Shown: positions 18,622-29,497, counted from the first letter of the stretch. The stretch is 64,000 nucleotides of DNA from Isochrysis galbana (GCA_018136815.1 CM030938.1:4607724-4671723), one strand, 5' to 3'. Made by a program: numbers and translations. Notes: generated by a model from the letters alone, not told the origin.

Positions 18622-18923
18622 GGTAGCCAAATCCCTTTTAATAGGAACCGCACCGGAAACCTATAAAGATCTCACGTTATATGAATGAGGAAAATTCGAG
18701 TCGTAACTAGATCAAGAGACGAGCCACAATCTCCCACCCCCTTCTCTCCAACTCCCGGCCGAAGCAGAGCGCGCGGCCTCCCTGGATCCAGCTTCTCCGC
18801 TAAAGAGGGAACTGGGGAAGGGGAAGGGGGTTGCTAGGGGTTAAGGTTGGGTAGTAGGGAGGTACACTAGCAAGCTGCCTGCGCGCCGCATACGTAGCGG
18901 GAATTTTTAAGAAGATTTTTTTT

Positions 18924-18944
18924 TAGAAAGCACCAGCTGCAAGA
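18924..18944. repeat. Right copy of the 21-bp direct repeat
   Basis: Identical to 16096–16116. It is preceded by a T-rich run (18917–18924). Confidence 0.7.
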
Positions 18945-18969
18945 CTTCAAACAACCACAGCAAGCAAGC

Positions 18970-19150
18970 CCACCCAGGCCCACACAACCACCTACAATCG
19001 ACTTACTACTTCACTATCACTACCGCCGCCATCCGCCATGCTAGCTAGTAGCTAGCTACGTTGGCTACTACGTTCTACGTTCTAGCAGGGCCACACAACC
19101 ACCTACAATCGACTTACACTACCGCCGCCATGCTAGCTAGCTACGTTCTA
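18970..19150. repeat. Imperfect tandem duplication with TAGC palindromes
   Basis: ACACAACCACCTACAATCGA occurs at about 18982 and about 19092, each followed by ACCGCCGCCA and a GCTAGCTAG palindrome. The unit is about 110 bp. Confidence 0.6.
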
Positions 19151-20472
19151 CGTAGCGCTGCGCCACAGCACAGCCGCCGCACACCACCACGAAAGCGAAC
19201 GCGCGGGGGCACTAAGAGCGTGCGCCCAATGAGCTTGTGGGCGGAGTTCTAAGTTCTAAGTGTCTAACAAGAGCAGTATAATCAGGTTCATAGTTGTGTG
19301 CCTTGGATCATAATACGGTCATGTGTGTCGAGGCTTGGCGTGCTGGTGCACGGCTAGTGGCAGTAGCTGCACGAATTTTTAGTTGTTTTATTCATGCTAT
19401 TTTAGGTGAACGCGCCCCTCCCCCTCCTTGGACACCATTAGCCATTAGCGCTATATTATTTATTCATCGCCCTCAGCCTAAGCCATATCCATATGGCTCC
19501 TCTTCTTTACATAGGCTCTGATTCTTCGCAAGGTTGAAATATGGGGATGACTACAATGCCACCAACATAAGAGACGGAGAACAAAGGGAGATGCGCCAAG
19601 ATGCGGCAAAGCGTGGAATGCCTTTCATAGCACAAGCACAAACAACGCCGACTCCCATCTACTCGGAACCACACCCGTACGTCTGGGGAACACAAGGTAC
19701 GACAGGCGCAACGAACGAGGACACACATTCACTCGAGCCCGGAGGTGAAAGTGAGCAGCGCCATAGTGGCTTGGCACGAGGCTCGCTGCAGGGAAAGACC
19801 GGCCGTTCAAGTGTGGCCTCGCCCTGAGTGCAAACTGCGAAATGGAGCACAACAGTCATGCACGCGCACGATGGAGTAAGCAACGTGAACGAACAAACTG
19901 GCGTTGGATGGCGTGGGGCGAGCTCGCCGCATGCCACCGACGAACTGGAAGTGGGCGATGCCGACAATGGTGGCGCACATTGTAAAATATACATTGCCCG
20001 AGGGCGCGAGCCACGGCGCTATTTTGCAGGCCCCAGTGGGGGGTGCGCCTAAAGAGATATCGGTTGACGAGACAGGAAGACGAGCACGCTCGTGGTGGAT
20101 CCGCATATAGTACAGTATAGAGCGCGGCAGCGCCTGGGCGAGTCGAAGTTTGCAGGATGGCCGGACAATGCGGCAGGTGGCGCGGGCGAAGCCGCGAAAT
20201 TTGGACGAAAGGGAAGGTTAGGGGAGAGAAAACAGCGGGAGCCCGCACCCTAGTGCACACTCAAGTCGTGGGCTGACAAGTGGGGAGGGCTTCACGCGAT
20301 CGCAAGCGCTCGCTGGCGTAGGCGATGATTGTACAGGCGAAATCGACAGGGAGAGTGTACATGGCCGCTTTCACGGCAAACCAAAAGAAGAAGTCACAGA
20401 GATACAGAGCTTCAGGGCGAAAGGTATACACGGCACGGCGTGGAGAGCCGAGTGGCTGCAATGTCTACAAGA
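19151..20472. other. Intergenic, no gene supported
   Basis: Only short overlapping ORFs in conflicting frames. Somewhat lower GC than the surroundings. No recognisable protein or RNA gene. Confidence 0.4.
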
Positions 20473-21330
20473 TTAGTGCACTGCAAGGGCGACGCCCGGT
20501 CCCCTGCTGGTGTGCATCCGCGCGGCGGCCGCGCCCATCGCGTCCACCTTGTACTGGGCATGCGCGGCGGCCCCACTCTCTGCAACGGCGTGCATCGCCT
20601 CGGTGCGGATCTGCACCTCCAGCGAGGCACCCGAGCCGAGCCTGAGGAGAGAGTGGAGCGAGGCGTAGCCATTGGGCTTGGGGCGCTCGATGTAGTCGCG
20701 GAACGACGTCTCCTCCCACACCCGCGTCAGCATCTCCCGCGCCTCGAGGCAGCGACGGTGCGGCCGGTCAGTTGGCGAGATGGCGTACGCCTCGCGTGGC
20801 GCATCTGCAAGGATGATGCGGAGCGCGAGCAGATCGTTGGCCGGCTTGCCGCGGAGCCAAACCTTCTCGAACAAGGAGGAGACGGACTTAACACGCGACT
20901 CGATGCGGAATGATCCCGCTGGCAGCTCGGCGGAGAGGATCCTCTGCACGCGGCGGACCGTGGCCTCGAGCTCCCAGGTGGCAAGCCGCTCTCGCTGCGA
21001 GTGCCATTCACGGACGGCGGCGAAGGTGTGCGGGAAGGCGGCGGCGCATGCAGCGGAGGTCGCCACATTACACAGCCAGCGTGGCGGCTGGAGCGGAGCC
21101 TCGGATGCGGCGAGCAGCTCGGGAGCAGCGAGGACTGAGCGGACGAGTGCGGCTCTCGCATCGACGGAGAGGAGAGCGCCTCCGGAGTGTAGAGCATGGA
21201 GCGCGGGATCCCCGAGGGCGGAGCGCGCGGCGACACGTGGCTGAGAGCGTCTGGCCACGCTAGTCGGCGTCACGTACGCGTGGCATCCGCGAGAGGAGAG
21301 GAGGGAGAGGAGGAGGAGGAGGCACGTCAT
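20473..21330 (-). CDS. Plastid-type ppGpp synthetase (RelA/SpoT synthetase domain only)
   Basis: Makes (p)ppGpp, the stringent-response alarmone. The 285-residue ORF begins with a signal peptide (MTCLLLLLSLLSSRGCHA) followed by Tyr and a Ser/Arg-rich stretch. That is the bipartite leader expected for import into a secondary plastid, with Tyr in place of the usual Phe. The synthetase domain occupies about residues 125–265: RVKS substrate-binding segment, NDLLALRIIL, the conserved DYIERPKPNGYASLH signature, then EVQIRT with its metal-binding Glu, MHAVAE and AAAHAQYK. There is no HD hydrolase, TGS or ACT domain, so breakdown of the alarmone would need a separate protein. It may be a single exon. 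A CT-rich tract on the coding strand lies directly upstream. Confidence 0.9.
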   Translation of the reverse strand: MTCLLLLLSLLSSRGCHAYVTPTSVARRSQPRVAARSALGDPALHALHSGGALLSVDARAALVRSVLAAPELLAASEAPLQPPRWLCNVATSAACAAAFPHTFAAVREWHSQRERLATWELEATVRRVQRILSAELPAGSFRIESRVKSVSSLFEKVWLRGKPANDLLALRIILADAPREAYAISPTDRPHRRCLEAREMLTRVWEETSFRDYIERPKPNGYASLHSLLRLGSGASLEVQIRTEAMHAVAESGAAAHAQYKVDAMGAAAARMHTSRGPGVALAVH

Positions 21331-21339
21331 CGGCAGACG

Positions 21340-21906
21340 AGAAGAGAGAGGGAGGGAGAGGGGGAGAGAGGGGGGGAGAGGGGGAGGGGGAGGAAGGGGG
21401 CGAGGGTGTCTGCTCGAGAGGCGGTTGTGTGTGCTTGGCTGGCGGAGTGTGTTCGCTCAAACGACGGCCTTTGGGCGGTGGGAAAGGGGTGGGAGAGGGG
21501 GAGGGAGAGGAGGGGGGAGGGGGAGTAGGGGCTGGGGGGGGGGAGCAAGGTGCCCTCGAGGCGGGGGGGGGAAGGGGGGGGGGAAGGGGGGGGGGGTCTG
21601 CCCCTGAGTGAGAGAAATGTAGGAGGCAAAGTACGTAAGAGAAGGCGGGGAGGAAGAGAGGGGGAGGAGAGGATTGTGAGGGAAGGGAGAGAGGGGGTGG
21701 TTGGGGGGGGACTCTCTCTCTTCTCTTTCCCCCCGCTGTGGGGGTGCATCCCTTGCTTTCCGCCCCCCAACTCTTTGTATATGAGATGAAATTCCTTTTG
21801 ATTTGGCTGTCGTCGACGAGGGGATCGTGTGAGACAGAACAAGGAGCGTTTCTCAAAAGTGAGAGAAAGAAAACAGCGTGAGTCGGGAATAAATCGGGTG
21901 GGTTGG

Positions 21907-21957
<51 letters not shown>

Positions 21958-21985
21958 TCTCCCTCCCTCCCTCTCTCTCTCTCTC
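21340..21985. repeat. Purine-rich tract and (CT)n upstream of the ppGpp synthetase gene
   Basis: The plus strand is G/A-rich at 21350–21715 and (CT)n at 21910–21983. On the coding (minus) strand this is CT-rich proximal and GA-rich distal to the ATG at 21330. Confidence 0.85.
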
Positions 21986-21989
21986 CTCT

Positions 21990-22540
21990 GTGGGCGCACT
22001 GACTGCGGCCGTCGTCGCGTACCGGTCGGATGTTTAGGTGAGATTCAAGCGCGGTGACAGAGTAATGTGGAAGCCGGGGTGTGTGGGACGTGCGGGAGAC
22101 GGAGCAAGGACGCGGAAGGAGAGAGTAGAGAGAGAGAGATGAGGAGGACTCCTTGCCGAGCGGGGAGAGGGGGGGGGGGTCGAGACGCCGGCGGCGCCCT
22201 CAGGTGGACCCCTCAGATTATTTAATAAACGGCCCCGTTTAGATAAAGAACTCCGCCTGGCGGGAAGCGACCGCAGGCGCGGGAGGGCGGAGCGTTGGGC
22301 GCGGGAGTTTGAATGAAGGAGGAGGCGAGAGGGGAGAGGGGGGGGGGTCCCTCCCGCGTCCGCATCCCGCGCGGGGGGAGGGGGGGACAGGCGGCAGATC
22401 CGTCGAGATGCGATTTCCCCCCGCGCGAAGCCGCCTCGAACGCGAGCGGGTCGCGCCTGGCGCCCCCCCGCGGAAGCGACTCGAACCCGAGCGGGCGTTA
22501 CGTCAGGTCATCATGGAGATGCAGAGCGCGCGGAGTGGCC
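21990..22540. other. Intergenic, GA- and CG-rich, no gene supported
   Basis: Scattered poly-G runs and CGCG-rich patches. Nothing recognisable. Confidence 0.4.
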
Positions 22541-22544
22541 CTTC

Positions 22545-22980
22545 TCTCTCCCCCCCCCCCCCCCCCGCCCCCCCCGCGCCCCCCCCCCCCCCGCTTGCCC
22601 TCTCTCTCTCTCTCTCTTCTTCTTCTCTCCCTCCTTCTCTCTCTCTTCCCTCTCTCAAGCTCTCCCTTTCCTTCCTCATCCCCCCCCCCGCCCCCGCCCC
22701 CCCGCCCCCCCCCCCCGCCCTCTCTCTCTCTCTCTCTTCTTCACTCACTCTCCCCACTCTCTCTCTCCCTCTCTCTCTTCCTCTCTCTAACGTTCTCCCT
22801 TGTCTTCCTCATCTCCCCGCCGGCCCACTTCCTCCCTCATTCCCTCCCTCCGTCCCCCGCTGGCTTCCTCGCCTTACTCTCTCCTTTGCCTCTTCTATTC
22901 TCTACTCTTCCCCGCTTCCCCTCCTCCGTTGCGTCTCTCTCGGCTCATTCTCCTCCTTCTCCCCCCCCCCTCCCGTGATG
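22545..22980. repeat. Poly-C / CT-rich tract
   Basis: Contains two similar blocks of poly-C interrupted by G followed by TCTCTCTC (22550–22620 and 22680–22740), suggesting a local duplication of about 125 bp. ORFs across it are low complexity. Confidence 0.85.
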
Positions 22981-23095
22981 GAGATGCGAGAGGATGCAGT
23001 CCGCGCGTCACCCCCCTCTTTACTTTTTACGAAGATTGAACCCTCTTGAGGGTTTTTGTTTTTGGGGGGTTCAAGGCCTCACTCATTCATAGGCA

Positions 23096-23150
23096 TAGGG
23101 CGGTCAAACACGCCTTTTAACTTCTAACTAAGGGTGAAAATTCACTTAGT
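23096..23150 (+). repeat. Terminal sequence of a TA-target MITE family (left end)
   Basis: TAGGGCGGTCAAACACGCC matches the left end of the complete element at 35339 and the inverted ends at 29497 and 52689. Its partner end was not found nearby. Confidence 0.5.
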
Positions 23151-23429
23151 CAAAATAAAATCATCTTAAAAATCATTTCCCGCGCCCGAACTTGTACTAG
23201 TAAAACTAGTTGAATTGTAGCCTCTAGTCTTGTCATATGACACTCAGTATCAGGTCTAGAGCAACTAATACTGAGATATCATATACAATATCATATGTGA
23301 CAGATCAACCTGGACGACAGGGCATGCGATCATGCGATCATACGATCTGTGCCCAGCGCCCAGCTCCCAGCTCCCCCGCTCTCCGCTCTCCGGTCTCCGG
23401 AAGCCGGAAGAGTGGGCAGTTTGGGTGAG

Positions 23430-23555
23430 TCCGTGAGTCCCCCCTGCATGCCAAGAGGCGACACAGGGGAAAGGTGGTTCTCGCCCCCCATGAGGGGAGT
23501 CGAGAGAGTGGGGGGCGGGGGGCGAGCCCCCCCTCCACGGCGACCAATCTTAAGA
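23430..23555 (+). repeat. Dispersed repeat, family P
   Basis: GTGGTTCTCGCCCC...CATGAGGGGAGTC and the terminal CCACGGCGACC block recur at 56700–56790, with weaker similarity at 11440–11520. Confidence 0.6.
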
Positions 23556-23655
23556 TAAGTCACTTAATACCTAAACCTAATAAACTACGCACTACGCACC
23601 GGACGGAACAAACAACGACCGTTTTACTTGTAGGAGTACTTAAGTCCGCCTGGCG

Positions 23656-26600
23656 ATGTCGGTCGGCGTCGGCCTCCTCCTCCCTCTCTCCTCGATGGTC
23701 TTTGGCGGCCCAACGGCGTGCCTCGCGTGCTCGGTACGCGCACCACTGCTCTATCTCTCAGCAGTGGAGCCCCCCGATGGCCGACGTCCTCGGCCACGCT
23801 CTCGTGACCAAGCTGAAGAGGATGGCTACTCAGTACGAGAGGGCTCCCCCTCTCCGCGAGGTGCTTCGCGGAGATCTCGCTCAGAGATGACGCGGCCGAC
23901 CCGGCAGCGTGTCGATCCGTGGACTTTGGACGCATTCAACTCTCCGCTCTCTGCAGAGGAGGCCGCGTTACTCAACGAAGAGCCCGCAGAGCTGCCCTCT
24001 GAGGCAAGTGCGAGGGAGGTGGCTGACGCGGTCGCCGACTTAGAGGCGGCTTCGGCCCAGTGGGCAGCGGGGTTTGGGCGGGGGAGATCACCGTTGGATC
24101 CGAGCGAAGCCTTTGATTTGGCCGCCATCATCGCTGCCGCGGCCAAGGACGGCGCCGCCGACCGACACCGTCCAAACTCGGCCCATCCATCCATCACCAA
24201 GGATGAAAATGATGAGCAGCCCACACAGGTGCTATGGGGATCAGCATTTTGTCTCCCACGTGCGATGCACCGGCTGCCCAAGCTCCGCACTAGTTGCAAA
24301 CTACTGGCATGTTTGATCAGCTGGGCCTGAGTGAGTTTCTTTTCTCTCCTGATAGCGTCCGCGCCCGTGCCGGATCCCTTGTGCAGAAACCTCGGCGCAA
24401 GACGGACTCGGGTGGCACTTGGGGCTCCTCTGAATCTGCATTCAGGTACAGTGCGCCTTCGACTGGCAGTGTGGAAAGCAACGACGACACGCAAGGCAGC
24501 CAGGCCCGCGAGCCCACGGCCGATGCGGAGGGCGCGGAGAGCACGGTGCGATGGGCGCTCAGCGACACCTCGCCTTACGAAGTCCAATGGGAGCGGCTGG
24601 AGAGAGAGATGATGCGAGAAGACTCGGAGCAGGTGTGCAGTCACTGCGGACTTATCCTCACGCAAAGCACGTCCACATTCTGCTGGCGCCGATGGTTTCC
24701 ATCCGAAATCGCCGTAGGCGTTCCGACGGTTGAAAGCGACGGCGCTGCTATCCCTCGGCAAGGATCATTCTAACTTTTGGACGCCGGTCAACAGTGACTT
24801 GTACGACGAGTCATTTGTGCTCATCTCTCCGCTTGGCACTCTGCGCGGCCGCCCCTCATATGACCCGGATCTTGACCAAGTCGGTCCGAACCTACTGGCA
24901 AACGTGCACACGTCATGCACGGCCATCACTGAGCCTGGACGGGAGGTGCGCTTGTTGTGCAACGCGATGTTACGTCCACAATCCAACCTCATGATGGGCT
25001 GCTCGAACTAGACTTATCAACATTGTGCACCAAACCAATCGCACGCTGAACTGGGTTGCTTCTTCTACTTAACCCATAAGCACCGTCTCTCACTGCCCTT
25101 ACAGCAAGCCTGCCTGTACTGGTCGGTCTCCTTCACGATCGGTGTCTTGCCCTGGCGGCCACGTGTCGCATTCACCGGCATGTCCAGAATGGAGTTTGAG
25201 CCGCTAACTGCCAAGGTGTGAGGGCGCCCACGTGAGGGTCACGATGAGGTCGATGGATGTCCGCCTTGCCATCGTGCAAATTTGCTCGAAGTCATGCAAG
25301 GCTCTGTGCCGCGCGAGCAATCCGGCAACCCAACTCACCCCGCAGCTGCAGCGTCATCCGCTTCCCCTCCGACCGACATGGCTTGCAGATTGTTCGCCAA
25401 GAAGACTACTGGGACTCGAGCAACCTTCGCGCAGGCCGGTATCGCAGGTCGGCCGCGTCCCCGCTAGCCGCCGCCGCTGATGTACTGTCTCAGATTACTC
25501 CACGCGCGCCTTGGCGCGAAGCTCGCCGCCGACGCGCCGACGCGAGTTCGATGCCCTTTGAGCTTCTAAGGCGCTCTAAGGGCTATGAAGTGCGGCGCTA
25601 CCCGCCTAGTGTGGTGCGTCGCTCCTCGACTCGCTCACGACAGCCGGTCGTTCCTCATAGCCTGCGCGAACTCGCCGCATTGCTTTGCCTTCGCCTATGT
25701 GCATAGATTCTGTCGTTGCCCACATTGGGTGCACAAGCTGAGTGAACCGCTTCAACATGCGCGCAGGTCGCCATTTCCGCATATGACCTACACCAAGCCG
25801 GCTTCGAGGTGCTCTCGCGGTACGTCAGTGGTCGTAACTCCGAAGAGGTACAGGTGGGTGCGTCGCTGCCTGTACTCCTCCACATCGGGGATGGCACGAC
25901 GGAATACGACGGTTTTATGGCACACGATGTTCCGGGCTATCAAGGCGACAACCGAAGTGAGGATTGGAAGGAGGTGGATGGCTTGCGTCAGACTGATGGG
26001 CTTCCACAAGGAGGCGATGCTCCAGATGTCGGAAGTGCTTCGTCTGTAGACGCGCAATCGGAAGTTGCCGAGCCGTCATTCGCAAAGGCCTCCTGGATGG
26101 ACGAATCAATAAACGAGGCACAGAGCGCCGCCACCGCCGCCGCCGCTGTGGCTGCCGCATTTGATCAAGCTGCAAGCCGAGGCGCCACCTATCGCGCGAT
26201 GGGGGTCTTCCTTGGAGGACCCCTGAGTGGACTTCCAGAATACGAGCCGGGTATTGGGATGCCATGGGGAAGCGTGGCCGCATCCATGCAACCCCGACGA
26301 CCGCCTGTAGTAATGCCGATCGCCGATGCGACTAGTGGGAACGCCGCAGGGCCTTGGGAGCCGAATGAACGAGAGGGCGCCCGGGATGAAGGTGACGACG
26401 ATGCCGACAATTCGATTGGTGGTGCGCCTAAATCAAGTAGCGCAAAGCTTTCACCAGCGGACTTTCCGCAACCGCTCCCATGTGACGGTGTTGTGTTGGT
26501 ATCTCTTCCTCCCATTGTTGTGGCGGTGACGTCGTCATCACATGATTGGGGTATCGGCCGTGATACTTTCGAGCGTGCCGACGCTTTGCGTCGAGCGGCG

Positions 26601-26975
26601 ACGGCAGATGGCCTCGAGGTGGCCACGGGGCCGCCACTCTTGGCTCAATACAACGTGGAGTTCGCGCTTTCGGCGGGGAGAACGAATGAGGTGCGGGCCT
26701 CGCGCGGCGATGCAGCGCGCAAGCACTCTCAAATACTAATCAGCGGAAGGTGTGCATCAAGCCAAGCCGCTGCTGTCGGATGCATGCAAATCGTTTTTCC
26801 AATCTCTTGCTCTCCTTGGTCTCAGATATGGCTCTTGCTCAACGACCATCCCTTTGATGCAGATCCAATCGCAGCCATCTCATTGCCAGCGCAGATGTGG
26901 CCTAGACCAGCTCCCAGCCCGGATGGAGTTGCGCGAAGCGGTGTGCCACCACCTATTGATCTCGCTTATGATTAG
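23656..26975 (+). CDS. SnoaL-like (DUF2358) plus SOUL heme-binding protein, multi-exon
   Basis: This architecture is known in plant and algal plastid HBP5-type proteins that bind tetrapyrroles. Supported exons: 24718–24945, 25105–25217, 25352–25613, 25767–26690, 26826–26975, all joined in frame by GT–AG introns. The SnoaL-like part reads DLYDESFVLISPLGTLRG, LPWRPRVAFTG and IVRQEDYWD. The SOUL part begins MPFELLRRSKGYEVRRYPP, continues GFEVLSRYVSGRN and ends PPLLAQYNVEF, RTNE and WLLLND. A roughly 200-residue acidic, Ala-rich insertion (25850–26480) splits the SOUL domain. The last intron (26691–26825) is a multiple of three without a stop, so its retention would also be translatable. Exons upstream of 24718 are uncertain; a start at 23656 (MSVGVGLLLPLSS) would give a signal-like leader. 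Confidence 0.82.
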
Positions 26976-27256
26976 TAGCGCCAACTGAGGGTGTAGTGCA
27001 CACTGCCGCACACTACATTTTCCGCCCGGGTAGTGTTCGCTTTGCATACAATCTACTACAATTTTTAAAACCGTTCAAAAGTCTCGCTTCGCGCGTGGCT
27101 TTGGGAACCTACTTTGTAGTTTGTAGCCACGCCCCTGACTCCTACCGCTATCCCCCCAACCTGCCTTGCGGCGCTCGGCCCTCCCCTCGCGCGCTACGTA
27201 GGACGTAGGGGTAGGGGCCTCGGGGTGCGGGAGGGGCGGCGTGCTCCTGCCCCTGC

Positions 27257-27264
27257 TAGCCATT
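27257..27264. repeat. 8-bp target-site duplication, left (TAGCCATT)
   Basis: Identical to 29296–29303 flanking the other end of the hAT-type element. Confidence 0.85.
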
Positions 27265-27953
27265 TAGGCCCAGGCGGAAATATTCATTATATTTCGCGGG
27301 ATATTTGGGCGAATATGGCCCAAAAAATATTTCGCATATTTTGCGGAATATTTGGGCTGCTCAAGCATCGAGATCAAAAACAAAACCTCCTTTTCAACAA
27401 GAAAATCATTGATTAGAAAGGCATGGCCGGCGGCACTAGGCGCGAAAGCGCGAAAAATGAAGATCCAGTGCGAGCTTGGTTAGTTCAACTCTCAATACGT
27501 GAGATTTATGCGTGTTACTATCATAATCCGTGAGCCCCCAGGAGCGGAGTCGCATGGGAACGGCACTGTTGGCGGGAGGCGGGAGAACGCAGACCCCCCC
27601 CCCTCCCGCGATGCCTCCGACTACGAGAGGTTGCCCTGCCACCCAACCATGCGTTGCTCGCCCTGCTGGTGTGAGAGGCACAACTGCAGCCCACCTCACA
27701 CCGCCCTCCCTCTCGTGTGCATGCAGCCTTGCGGAGCTCGCACCGCACAGAGGCCAGCAGGGGCAAGGCGCCCACGCTTCTCAGCGCCTCTGTCTTGTTG
27801 CGTTACAACCGCACCAAGAGGAAGCAAGAACCGGGAAAGCAGTGATGTGTGATGTGATTGATGGAATGATGGAATGAGAGTGTGTGCATATCTATTTGCT
27901 AATGATTACTAAATGTTCTCTACTTTTTAAAAACTATTGTTATAGTTTGAACT

Positions 27954-28901
27954 ATGGAGCGTGCCGCGACCGCTCCCGAGCCCCAGGCGACCCTCGCCAC
28001 CGCGCCCCACCTGGGACGCCCCACGCCGCCCGAGGCGGCTCGTCAGAAAGCCCTCTCAGAGCCCATCCAACCCATCCAAACCACACCCGCGCAAGCGCGC
28101 GGGGTGGCGAGCACTGGCACCGAACAGGTTGCCACCATGGCTCTGCGCATCATGCAGGGGGTCTTGGAGACCCCCTCCAATAGTGGGAAACCCTCCCACC
28201 CCAAGAGCACCTCATGTGGGAGGGTAGCTCAGCTGCCCTCCCCATGGTGGAAACCTCTACCATCAGTGCACCCAACATGGGAGGGCACTTCACAACCATC
28301 AACCCCATACGGAGAGCACCCCATGCCTCTGTTTTCCAACTTGTTGACACAATGCTCGTCTTCACCCCACTCTTGTGGGCCACTAGTACCAATCACTCAG
28401 TGCCCTGCCTTGGGCCCTCTTTCAACACTAGACTCCCTCTCCCACTCCCCCTTCACACTTCAACCAACCCAAACAGCACGAATCCCCCCGCCCTCTGTTC
28501 AAAGCACCAAAAATTTCGATTCAAGACACATGTTGATACACTTTTCGTTTTCACCCCACGCTTGTGGGCCACAAGTACCTACAACTCAGTGCCCTGCCTT
28601 GGGCCCTCTTTCAACACTTCACTCCATCTCCCACTCCCTCATCCCACTACAACCAACCCAAGAAGCACAAACCCCCTCGCCCTCGGTTTCAAACACCAAA
28701 AATTTCGACTCAAGACCAGAGGGAGGACATGTCTTGAGGCGGCGTCGCTGCCCATGCCTAGCGCAAGGGTATAGCGCCCCCACTCAAACATCTCCTTCCC
28801 CAAAGCTCCTCTTTGAGGAGTTGCTCCTCACCCTCCCATTAGGCCCCCTTGCCTGCGAGACCAGAACAGGATCCTGGCGTGGGGGGCTGTTTGCTGTTTG
28901 A
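27954..28901 (+). CDS. Transposon-internal ORF, 315 aa, MERAPT-type N-terminus
   Basis: Begins MERAATAPEPQATLATAP and shares this N-terminal module and its AT-rich leader with copies at 59364 and 16141. The remainder is Pro/Ser/Thr-rich and includes a tandem duplication of about 190 bp encoding repeated CGP...TQCPALGPLSTL and STKNFDSR/NTKNFDSR units. It has no BED finger, RNase-H-like core or dimerisation domain. It could be a decayed transposase N-terminus or an accessory protein. Confidence 0.4.
   Translation: MERAATAPEPQATLATAPHLGRPTPPEAARQKALSEPIQPIQTTPAQARGVASTGTEQVATMALRIMQGVLETPSNSGKPSHPKSTSCGRVAQLPSPWWKPLPSVHPTWEGTSQPSTPYGEHPMPLFSNLLTQCSSSPHSCGPLVPITQCPALGPLSTLDSLSHSPFTLQPTQTARIPPPSVQSTKNFDSRHMLIHFSFSPHACGPQVPTTQCPALGPLSTLHSISHSLIPLQPTQEAQTPSPSVSNTKNFDSRPEGGHVLRRRRCPCLAQGYSAPTQTSPSPKLLFEELLLTLPLGPLACETRTGSWRGGLFAV
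28370..28730 (+). repeat. Two-copy tandem repeat of about 190 bp inside the hAT-type element
   Basis: CTTGTGGGCCAC...CAGTGCCCTGCCTTGGGCCC...CACCAAAAATTTCGA occurs at about 28372–28520 and about 28561–28705. Confidence 0.75.
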
Positions 28902-29295
28902 GTGTGGAGGGAGGGGTGCTCCGGCTAGCGCAGGTAGTAAGCTAGTGAAGAGCTGGGTGGCATAAGGGGGAAGGGTGCTTGCGCTCGCCGCGGCAGGGAG
29001 TCCTGTCTTGTGTGCGCGCTAGTCCCGTTCCTTTGCCGCGCCGCGACCCATAAAAATTTGTTAAAAATTTAATATTCTCTACGAGATGATATGGGGAAGG
29101 TGCAAGGGGGCGTGAGGCGTGAGGGCGTAAAGAAAGATATATATATACATGCGGAAACGCGCGCGCAAAAAAAAACTCTACAACGAGATATTTTTCGGGA
29201 TATTTGGGCAGCTCGCCGGCATATAAATGGGATATTTTTGCTGAATATTGCCGAATATTTGGGCAAGTTTTTCGGAATATTTCCGCCTGGGCCTA

Positions 29296-29303
29296 TAGCC
29301 ATT
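29296..29303. repeat. 8-bp target-site duplication, right (TAGCCATT)
   Basis: Pairs with 27257–27264. Confidence 0.85.
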
Positions 29304-29466
29304 CTATTCTCACCTTCGTCTTGTGCCACTAGAGACTAGGACTAGAGTGAGTGGTTATCTCTCACATTGGTTAGCGGATGTAATGTGTATGTGTACCTCC
29401 CGCAGGAGCCAACGCCCCCCGATAGCTATCGCCCCCCCCCCCCTCCCCCGCCATATATATATTAGT

Positions 29467-29497
29467 AGTTAAACAGCCTTGTTTGACCGCCGCCCTA
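29467..29497 (-). repeat. Terminal sequence of the TA-target MITE family (right-type end)
   Basis: GCCTTGTTTGACCGCCGCCC plus TA, the inverted form of the family terminus, with a 3-bp CGC duplication. Confidence 0.5.

Larger units (their letters stand above)
16303..18700. mobile_element. Integrated CRESS-type replicon (endogenous viral or plasmid element)
   Basis: A compact 2.4-kb unit: Rep on the minus strand, a 200-bp divergent spacer, then at least four short plus-strand ORFs overlapping by 11, 11 and 20 bases, and a further small ORF. Size and gene density fit a small circular Rep-encoding DNA. Base use (many TATA/AAA stretches after 18400) differs from the host DNA. The break lies inside the Rep 3' end. 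No canonical nonanucleotide origin (such as TAGTATTAC) was found by eye, and no capsid was recognised, so virus versus plasmid is open. Confidence 0.75.
27265..29295. mobile_element. hAT-type DNA transposon, 2,031 bp, non-autonomous
   Basis: Perfect 21-bp terminal inverted repeats (TAGGCCCAGGCGGAAATATT plus C at 27265–27285, its complement at 29275–29295) and a perfect 8-bp target duplication TAGCCATT. Subterminal DNA on both sides is rich in GATATTTGGGC/GAATATTTGGGC motifs, typical transposase-binding clusters. The only sizeable ORF (27954–28901) lacks a transposase catalytic domain. Perfect termini imply recent movement driven by a transposase elsewhere. Confidence 0.9.

Noticed and set aside
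18600-18720. Resemblance of GGGTAGCCAAAT to large-subunit rRNA
   Set aside because: Only about 12 bases match from memory and the flanking DNA does not follow rRNA; short coding frames explain the area better.
21260-23049. Several long Ser/Pro/Leu or Gly/Arg ORFs
   Set aside because: They are direct translations of CT, GA and poly-C tracts with no unique sequence.
29069-29339. Short ORFs at the right end of the hAT-type element
   Set aside because: They lie in subterminal repeat DNA with GATATTTGGG motifs.
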